This document shows positions 1 to 4,414 of a stretch of DNA of 12,827 bases, piece by piece. The notes below the pieces were generated by a model. That model did not search any database and was not told where the DNA came from. It worked only from the letters and a program-made list of their open reading frames with translations. Source of the stretch: Myxococcales bacterium (GTDB lineage: Bacteria; Myxococcota; Myxococcia; Myxococcales; Myxococcaceae); NCBI GenBank assembly GCA_003153055.1, contig PMBV01000365.1:23756-36582 (forward strand), in the 5' to 3' direction. Each line of letters starts with the position of its first letter. The stretch's first letter is position 1. Position numbers and translations under genes: made by a program.

Positions 1-23
1 CCAAGAGCGTGACGGTGGAGTGA
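1..23 (+). CDS. possible C-terminal end of a plus-strand gene (partial)
   Basis: In frame 3 the first bases read K-S-V-T-V-E followed by TGA at 21-23. This looks like an ordinary protein tail, and the frame has G or C at most third positions. Only six codons are visible, so the call rests on general appearance and on the lack of any better gene at the left edge. No function can be assigned. A gene ending here would leave the 24-554 stretch as an intergenic region between converging genes. Confidence 0.3.
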
Positions 24-102
24 GGAGGCCGGGCTGCTTTCGTAGGAGGCGCAGGCGAGCTTGGCCTCGAGGCTGGGCGGCGGCCGCAGGTCCTGGGGCT
101 CC

Positions 103-125
103 GGGCGAGCCCGACCAGCCCCTCG
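103..125 (+). repeat. 23-bp direct repeat, copy 1
   Basis: This copy is identical over 23 bases to 436-458 and begins GGGCGAGCCCGACC. It lies outside the left inverted repeat of the MITE-like element, whereas copy 2 lies just inside the right one. The flanks of the two copies do not align clearly. It may be a remnant of an older copy of the same repeat family. Confidence 0.75.
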
Positions 126-199
126 GGCCGAGGGTGGGACTCTCTGGGGAACCCAAGTGGAGAGCAGGAGCGCTGCCCGGCAGGGCACGCCTGGATATA

Positions 200-232
200 A
201 CCATTGGTGATATCGCTGGGGACCTGCCCTCA
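200..232 (+). repeat. left terminal inverted repeat of the MITE-like element
   Basis: This pairs with 473-505 on the opposite strand: 11 perfect outer bases, then three substitutions in the next 14, then looser matching. Confidence 0.6.
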
Positions 233-435
233 GTCGGGTCACTCCTTGCCGTGCAGTGGGGCTGATCTGATCGCCCACCGGCCCAGCCCCAGACGCCCCC
301 ATCTTCCTCTGGGCCATCCTGCCCAATTCAAGACACGCAGGAGACGCCCTTGCCGAGAAGGAGCTCCCACCAGTGCGAGGGCGAGGCGGAGAGAAGCGCC
401 TTGATGAGGCCGGCGGGATGCTTGCCCGTTCTCAT

Positions 436-458
436 GGGCGAGCCCGACCAGCCCCTCG
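436..458 (+). repeat. 23-bp direct repeat, copy 2
   Basis: Exact second copy of the sequence at 103-125, in the same orientation. It sits 14 bp inside the right terminal inverted repeat of the MITE-like element. Confidence 0.75.
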
Positions 459-472
459 ACCATGGGGCGCGA

Positions 473-505
473 TGAGCGAGGGTCGCCAGCAATGTCACCA
501 ATGGT
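473..505 (-). repeat. right terminal inverted repeat of the MITE-like element
   Basis: Reverse-complement partner of 200-232, with about 27 of 33 matching bases and the best match at the outer end. Confidence 0.6.
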
Positions 506-526
506 ACCATTCGAGCCTCGCGGGGA

Positions 527-540
527 CGGGGCACTCCCCG
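527..540 (-). terminator. small GC hairpin after the zinc-ribbon gene
   Basis: CGGGG and CCCCG flank a 4-base loop, giving a perfect 5-bp stem 15 bp past the stop of the minus-strand gene ending at 555. There is no T-tract, so it could be a weak or factor-assisted transcription end or merely chance in GC-rich DNA. Confidence 0.3.
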
Positions 541-554
541 ACCGACGCTCCGAG

Positions 555-1115
555 CTACGACTCGCGCGAGCCGAGCACCTTCCAGGCGCCGAGGCCCAGC
601 GCTCCCAGCATGCAGAGCATCGAGAAGGACGATGAGCCCGAGACCAGCGCCGTCAGCACCAGCCCTGCGCCCAGGCCAACTGTCAGGCGGGTTCCCGGCG
701 GTGGCGGGAGCCGCCCGAACGTCGGCGGTGGAGCTGCCCGCGGTGCCTGTGGGGTGACCGAGCGGGCCAGCCGGCGCTCAAGCTCCACCTCGGCCTTGAG
801 GCGTTGGACCTCCTGCTCCTCCAGCCGCCTGGCGTTGTGAGCCAAGGCGTCGTCGCCGTCGAGCGGGTGCTGGCAGAAGCGGCAGGCGCGGGAAAACTTG
901 CTGTTCTCGCCGTTGCACGCTGGGCACTCCAGGGTGGGCAACACGAGGATGAGGGCCTCGAGCGTCGGTGGGGGCGCCGGGCTTTCGGTGGGGGCTTCGG
1001 CTCTGGGGGTTGGGGCTTCCTCGAAGCGCTGGAGGTCGGCCGGTGGCGCTGGCTCTTCCGCCTCGCGCTCCGCTCGCGCGCCCTCGATCTTCTCGAATCG
1101 CCGGAGCGGATCCAT
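555..1115 (-). CDS. zinc-ribbon protein with two C-terminal membrane segments
   Basis: This is a 186-residue protein of unknown function. The N-terminal 55 residues are Pro/Glu/Ala-rich and look disordered. They carry two similar short motifs: L-R-R-F-E-K (about 4-9) and L-Q-R-F-E-E (about 28-33). A CPAC ... CRFC zinc ribbon follows (Cys64, 67, 78, 81), then a charged helix likely to form a coiled coil (about 90-118) and a Pro-rich linker. Two closely spaced hydrophobic segments lie near the C-terminus (about 144-160 and 163-180). The predicted layout is a cytoplasmic zinc ribbon anchored by a membrane hairpin. The ATG at 1115 lies 35 bp after the stop of the AAA ATPase gene, so the two are probably co-transcribed and this protein may be its membrane partner. 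No strong Shine-Dalgarno is visible. The frame stays open far upstream inside the ATPase gene, but that part is Arg/Gly/Pro-rich shadow translation, so I start at the first sensible Met after the ATPase stop. Confidence 0.75.
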   Translation of the reverse strand: MDPLRRFEKIEGARAEREAEEPAPPADLQRFEEAPTPRAEAPTESPAPPPTLEALILVLPTLECPACNGENSKFSRACRFCQHPLDGDDALAHNARRLEEQEVQRLKAEVELERRLARSVTPQAPRAAPPPTFGRLPPPPGTRLTVGLGAGLVLTALVSGSSSFSMLCMLGALGLGAWKVLGSRES

Positions 1116-1150
1116 TGGGCCATTGTGTAACGAGACGGACCGCTTGTCGC

Positions 1151-2653
1151 TCACGACGCCGGCCGGGTGCGTGTCTTGGCCCAGTCTCTGAGTCGCGCGA
1201 TGTCTTCGGCCATCGTCACCGCCAGGGGCGTCGTCTCGGACACCGCGAGGACCAAGTGCTTGGGCTCGAGCTCGACGCCATCGGCGAAGGCGTCGGCCAG
1301 GCCCGAGACGACGACCTGCTGCAGCTCCGCGCCGCTGAAGTGCTGGGTCTGTGCGGCGAGCTCGGCGACGGGAAACAGCGACGGGTGCCGGTGATGACGC
1401 TGGAGCTGAATGGCCAAGATGTCGGCGCGCTCGGCCTCGGTGGGGAGGTCGATGAAGAAGATCTCGTCGAAGCGGCCCTTCCTGAGCAGCTCCGGCGGCA
1501 TCATGTCGATGCGGTTGGCGGTGGCCACCACGAAGACCGGAGCGCGCTTTTCCTGCAGCCAGGTGAGGAGCGTGCCGAAGACCCGGGCCGAGACCCCCGC
1601 GTCTCCCGAGCCGCTGGAGCCCGCCAGGCCCTTCTCGATCTCGTCGACCCACAGCACCACCGGGGCGAGCGACTCGACCACGCGAATGGCCTTGCGCAGG
1701 TTCTCCTCCGATGAGCCCACCAGGCCGCTGTAGATGCGCCCCATGTCGAGGCGTACCAGCGGCATGCGCCACGACGCCGCGATGGCCTGGGCCGTGAGAC
1801 TCTTGCCGCAGCCCTGAACCCCGAGCAGCAACAGCCCCCGAGGCTCGGGGAGCCCGAAGCGGCGGGCGGCCTCCGAGAAGCCGTGGCGCCGGCGGTCGAG
1901 CCACCGCTTCAGGTGGGTCAGGCCTCCCACATCCTCCAGGGTGTCGAGCGCGGCGTGGTACTCGAGGACGCCGCTCTTCTTGATGACCTGGCTCTTCTCC
2001 TCGAGGAGCAGCTTCACATCGTCGACTGCCAGCCGGCCGTCGCGCGCGATGGCCCGGGCGAAGGCGTTCTCGGCCTCTGACAGGGTGAGCCCGTGCACCG
2101 CCGCCACCAGGGCCTCGGCCTCCTCGTTGGAGAGCTCGACCTTCGCGCGCTTGGTGCGAGTGACGACGCGGGCGATGTCGCGCAGCAGCCGCATCAAGTC
2201 TTCTCGGCTGGGGAGCGGGACGTCGATGACACAGACGTCCTTCTCCAGTTCTTCGGGCAGGGTGAGTCGGGGGGCGGTGACGATGACGGTGGTGAAGGCG
2301 GACTTGAGGGTGGTGCCGAGCTCGCGGAGGGCGCGGACGATGACCGGGTCTTCCAGGTGCCTGTGGAAATCTTTCAGCAGCACCAGCGCCGGGTTGGGCA
2401 GCTTGGGAATGGCCAGGAGCGTCGCGAGCGGTTCGCGGGTCTCCTCGGGAATCGCCCCTCTCGCCGTCCCCTTGAGCACCCGCAGCCCGCGGGTCACCGA
2501 CCAGTCGAGCAGCTCCTTGCCGTGCGCCTGGGCGATGTCGGCCAGCATCGTCTCCACCCGCTGCTCTTCCCAGGTGACCAGGTAGAGGAGTGGGTAGCGG
2601 GCCCGGATGAGGGTGTCGATCTCGGAGAGGAAGGCAGGCTGTTCCACCGACAT
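1151..2653 (-). CDS. Ycf46-like AAA ATPase
   Basis: A 500-residue AAA+ ATPase resembling the Ycf46 family of cyanobacteria, plastids and assorted bacteria. Residues 1-215 form an N-terminal domain that looks like a degenerate nucleotide-binding fold without a P-loop. The C-terminal AAA core has Walker A G-V-Q-G-C-G-K-S (278-285), Walker B V-V-L-W-V-D-E (332-338, Asp337 and Glu338), sensor-1 Asn380, the second region of homology with L-L-R-K-G-R-F-D and likely arginine fingers Arg391/Arg394, and an F-S-G-A-E sensor-2 helix (439-443). The motor therefore appears catalytically intact. The length fits the family. In cyanobacteria Ycf46 has been linked to inorganic-carbon use; the substrate elsewhere is unknown and a carbon role cannot be assumed here. 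The start ATG follows no obvious Shine-Dalgarno. It is the first gene of an operon with the zinc-ribbon protein and faces a divergent OmpA-like gene across a 122-bp gap. Confidence 0.85.
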   Translation of the reverse strand: MSVEQPAFLSEIDTLIRARYPLLYLVTWEEQRVETMLADIAQAHGKELLDWSVTRGLRVLKGTARGAIPEETREPLATLLAIPKLPNPALVLLKDFHRHLEDPVIVRALRELGTTLKSAFTTVIVTAPRLTLPEELEKDVCVIDVPLPSREDLMRLLRDIARVVTRTKRAKVELSNEEAEALVAAVHGLTLSEAENAFARAIARDGRLAVDDVKLLLEEKSQVIKKSGVLEYHAALDTLEDVGGLTHLKRWLDRRRHGFSEAARRFGLPEPRGLLLLGVQGCGKSLTAQAIAASWRMPLVRLDMGRIYSGLVGSSEENLRKAIRVVESLAPVVLWVDEIEKGLAGSSGSGDAGVSARVFGTLLTWLQEKRAPVFVVATANRIDMMPPELLRKGRFDEIFFIDLPTEAERADILAIQLQRHHRHPSLFPVAELAAQTQHFSGAELQQVVVSGLADAFADGVELEPKHLVLAVSETTPLAVTMAEDIARLRDWAKTRTRPAS

Positions 2654-2702
2654 GGAGGCATCGTAACCGCGGAGCGGCCGCTGAGGATGCGCCGCATATC
2701 GA

Positions 2703-2723
2703 GAACATTCAGTGTTCCGAACA
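2703..2723. promoter_or_regulatory. GAACA/TGTTC operator-like array in a divergent promoter
   Basis: Three half-sites occur in 21 bp: GAACA (2703-2707), TGTTC (2713-2717) and GAACA (2719-2723). They form two overlapping inverted repeats, one with a 5-base spacer and one with a single-base spacer. The array lies between the divergent AAA ATPase gene and the OmpA-like gene, overlapping where promoter elements for either would sit. It could bind a dimeric regulator controlling both. The spacing does not match the usual GAAC-N4-GTTC LexA box, and I cannot name the regulator. Confidence 0.45.
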
Positions 2724-2744
2724 TGCGAGCCGATCGCAGCCGCG

Positions 2745-2770
2745 TATAAGCTCCCGCCTCCACAGGAGGG
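2745..2770 (+). promoter_or_regulatory. likely -10 element and Shine-Dalgarno of the discoidin/OmpA-like gene
   Basis: TATAAG (2745-2750) is a good -10 candidate in otherwise GC-rich DNA. AGGAGG (2764-2769) is a near-perfect Shine-Dalgarno 6 bases before the ATG at 2776 and fixes that start. No good -35 is seen; the expected place (about 2722-2727) overlaps the last GAACA half-site, consistent with regulated or activator-dependent transcription. Confidence 0.5.
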
Positions 2771-2775
2771 AACAG

Positions 2776-3978
2776 ATGCTCACCGCCCTGACACTGCTCA
2801 GCCTCACCGCAGGCCCGGCCGCGCCGAAGGCCGAGCGGCTCGACGCGCTCGACTTCGACAACGGCGCCATTCTCGTCTCCGAGTCGGGCAGCTACGGCTC
2901 GGAGGTCGGCGGCTGGAGCGCCTGGAACCTCGCCGACGGAGACCCGCTGCTCGGTTGGTGCTCGGCCGACGGTGCGCCGACCGGTGGCACCTTCGTGTGG
3001 GACCTCGACACCACCTGGCAGCTCGACACCTTCGTCATCTCCACCGAGAACGTTCAGGAAGACGGCTACCCGGGCATCTCCGCGAATACGGTCGACCTCT
3101 TCGTCTCCGAGCGGGAGGGCGCGGCCTTCACCAAGGTGGGCTCCTTCAACGTCGGCAGGCTCGCCAAGGCGAGCTCCCCGCTCAAGGGCATCAAGGCCAA
3201 GCAGGTGAAGCTGGTGGTCACGTCGAACCACGGCAACGCCCAGTACACCGAGATCGCCGAGGTCGACCTGCTCGGCTCGCGCCTCGGCACGGTGCCGCCG
3301 ATACAGCTCGGGGGAGACTTCGCCACCAACTACGGCGCGCTGAAGATCATCCAAGACGGCACGTCGATCTACGGGTGCTACGACTACGCGGCGAAGAGCT
3401 CGCTCATCTGGGGCTCGGTCGAGGGACGCATCGCGCGGGTGACCTGGCAGGAGGACAACGCCGAGTCGGGAGTGCGCGAGGGCACGGCCACCTTCGCGGT
3501 GCGCGCCGACGGGCAGCTCTGGGGCGTCTGGTACGAGCACGGCCAGCTCGCAGGCCTCTGGACCGGGCCGAAGAGTGACACCCCGCCGGTCTGCACTCCC
3601 CAGAAGCGTGGCACCCTGTCTCGGCTGCTCAAGACCAGCGGGCGGGCGGTCCTCTATGGAATCCACTTCGCCTCGGCCTCCGACGTGCCGTTGACCAACT
3701 CGGGCCCGGCGCTCGAGGAGCTGGTGGCAGCCATGAAGGAAGACCCGTCGGTGCGGCTCCTCATCGAAGGGCACACCGACTCGACGAACACCGACGCCTT
3801 CAACCTTGACCTCTCGCAGCGGCGCTCGAAGGCCGTCGTCGACTGGCTCACCAAGCATGGCGTGGACCCGAAGCGCCTCGAGGCCAAGGGTTTTGGGCGA
3901 GCGCGCCCCGTGGCCGACAACGCCAGCGCTCAGGGGCGGGCCCTCAACCGGCGGGTCGAGGTCTCGGTCTTGCGGTGA
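2776..3978 (+). CDS. secreted discoidin-like / OmpA-like peptidoglycan-binding protein
   Basis: A 400-residue exported protein. The first ~19 residues form a short hydrophobic leader ending P-A-A-P-K-A, a plausible though charge-poor signal peptide. Residues ~25-168 look like a galactose-binding/discoidin-type beta-sandwich (G-G-W-S-A-W-N-L-A-D-G start, W-Q-L-D-T-F-V-I strand, V-K-L-V-V-T-S near the end). Residues ~175-265 are a small Gly/Trp-rich beta domain (L-I-W-G-S-V-E-G, L-W-G-V-W-Y-E) that I do not recognise. Residues ~290-400 are a complete OmpA C-terminal domain: E-G-H-T-D-S (331-336), L-S-Q-R-R-S (346-351) and N-R-R-V-E-V (391-396), with Asp335 and Arg350 at the positions that bind diaminopimelate in this family. 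Its likely role is to tether a carbohydrate- or protein-binding module to peptidoglycan in the periplasm. The start is well supported by its Shine-Dalgarno. It is divergent from the AAA ATPase operon. Confidence 0.85.
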   Translation: MLTALTLLSLTAGPAAPKAERLDALDFDNGAILVSESGSYGSEVGGWSAWNLADGDPLLGWCSADGAPTGGTFVWDLDTTWQLDTFVISTENVQEDGYPGISANTVDLFVSEREGAAFTKVGSFNVGRLAKASSPLKGIKAKQVKLVVTSNHGNAQYTEIAEVDLLGSRLGTVPPIQLGGDFATNYGALKIIQDGTSIYGCYDYAAKSSLIWGSVEGRIARVTWQEDNAESGVREGTATFAVRADGQLWGVWYEHGQLAGLWTGPKSDTPPVCTPQKRGTLSRLLKTSGRAVLYGIHFASASDVPLTNSGPALEELVAAMKEDPSVRLLIEGHTDSTNTDAFNLDLSQRRSKAVVDWLTKHGVDPKRLEAKGFGRARPVADNASAQGRALNRRVEVSVLR

Positions 3979-4054
3979 GGCCCTCGATTCCGCCGGGCTG
4001 TCCATTCGGGCACCTCTGCCGGGCGCGCCTTCCCCGAACAGGGTACGGTGTTTC

Positions 4055-4216
4055 ATGACCACGAAAGCCACCGCCACGCCCAGCAAGGCCAGCGCTCCCA
4101 CCAAGAAGCCGCCGGTCGCCAAGCCCTCCTCCAACCCATTCGTGAGCGCCCATGCCGCTCGGCTCGATCGCGCTCCCAAGCACTCGAGCAAGGGCTCGCA
4201 TCGAGGCGGGCGTTAG
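4055..4216 (+). CDS. small basic Lys/Pro/Ser/Ala-rich protein
   Basis: A 53-residue protein with no recognised domain. It is rich in Lys, Arg, Ser, Thr, Pro and Ala, lacks Cys and Trp, and reads like a disordered basic tail: T-K-K-P-P-V-A-K-P in the first half, then a short possible helix S-A-H-A-A-R-L-D-R-A, then K-H-S-S-K-G-S-H-R-G-G-R at the C-terminus. The charge suggests nucleic-acid or ribosome binding, which is inference from composition only. Support comes from its position in an otherwise gene-free gap, 76 bp after the OmpA-like gene, and from the terminator-like hairpin 32 bp past its TAG. The Shine-Dalgarno is weak. Codons are coding-like, but the assignment is uncertain because the protein is so short. 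Confidence 0.6.
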   Translation: MTTKATATPSKASAPTKKPPVAKPSSNPFVSAHAARLDRAPKHSSKGSHRGGR

Positions 4217-4247
4217 AGTGCCGAATAGGAAATGAGCATCATCATCC

Positions 4248-4274
4248 AACCCTCTCCCATTCACGGGAGGGGTT
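4248..4274 (+). terminator. hairpin terminator after the small basic gene
   Basis: AACCC-T-CTCCC pairs with GGGAGGGGTT around a 6-base loop, giving a 10-bp stem with one bulged T, followed by a short GTCTTG. It sits 31 bp past the TAG at 4214-4216, where transcription would be expected to end before the next gene. The T-run is poor but the stem is the strongest in this gap. Confidence 0.6.
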
Positions 4275-4414
4275 GTCTTGGCGGCCAGGTCCCCGACCTC
4301 GACCTGCGCTGTGGTTGTGGTTCGAGCCGATGTCGTGGTGCGTTGAAGTCAGCCAGTGCCTGAGCAGACGCCTCGAGGTGTCCGTTCGCCTGTGTATTTG
4401 GTACGAATGGGCCC

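Larger units (their letters stand above)
200..505. mobile_element. MITE-like non-autonomous element with terminal inverted repeats
   Basis: Positions 200-232 and the reverse complement of 473-505 match at about 27 of 33 bases. The outermost 11 bases (ACCATTGGTGA) are identical and the outer 25 match at 22. The element is about 306 bp and encodes no transposase; its minus-strand frame contains only short, low-complexity-looking ORFs. A TA dinucleotide sits just outside the left end (198-199), and TA at 505-506 lies at or within one base of the right end. That hints at TA-targeted insertion, but the exact ends and target duplication cannot be fixed from one copy. It could instead be a large imperfect hairpin or a structured intergenic repeat. 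Confidence 0.55.
24..554. other. gene-free region carrying repeats and a MITE-like element
   Basis: No reading frame here has a convincing start, domain or ribosome-binding site. The short open frames on both strands are Arg/Pro/Ala-rich, overlap one another, and look like chance frames in GC-rich DNA. The stretch holds a 23-bp direct repeat (103-125 and 436-458), an inverted-repeat-bounded element (200-505) and a small GC hairpin (527-540). It lies between a possible plus-strand gene end at 23 and the minus-strand gene end at 555, so it would be a convergent gap where an insertion would do little harm. Confidence 0.65.

Noticed and set aside
20..534. Short open frames on both strands in the left gene-free region.
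   Set aside because: They overlap each other and the inverted repeats, lack ribosome-binding sites and are Arg/Pro/Ala-rich.
1116..2708. The zinc-ribbon reading frame stays open upstream through the whole ATPase gene, which could be read as one 717-residue protein.
   Set aside because: The upstream part is Arg/Gly/Pro/His-rich with no domain and overlaps a well-supported AAA ATPase in another frame; it is a GC-driven shadow.
2494..4191. A 565-codon minus-strand open frame opposite the OmpA-like gene.
   Set aside because: It is antisense to a gene with a signal peptide, a complete OmpA domain and a strong ribosome-binding site; the translation has no recognisable motif.
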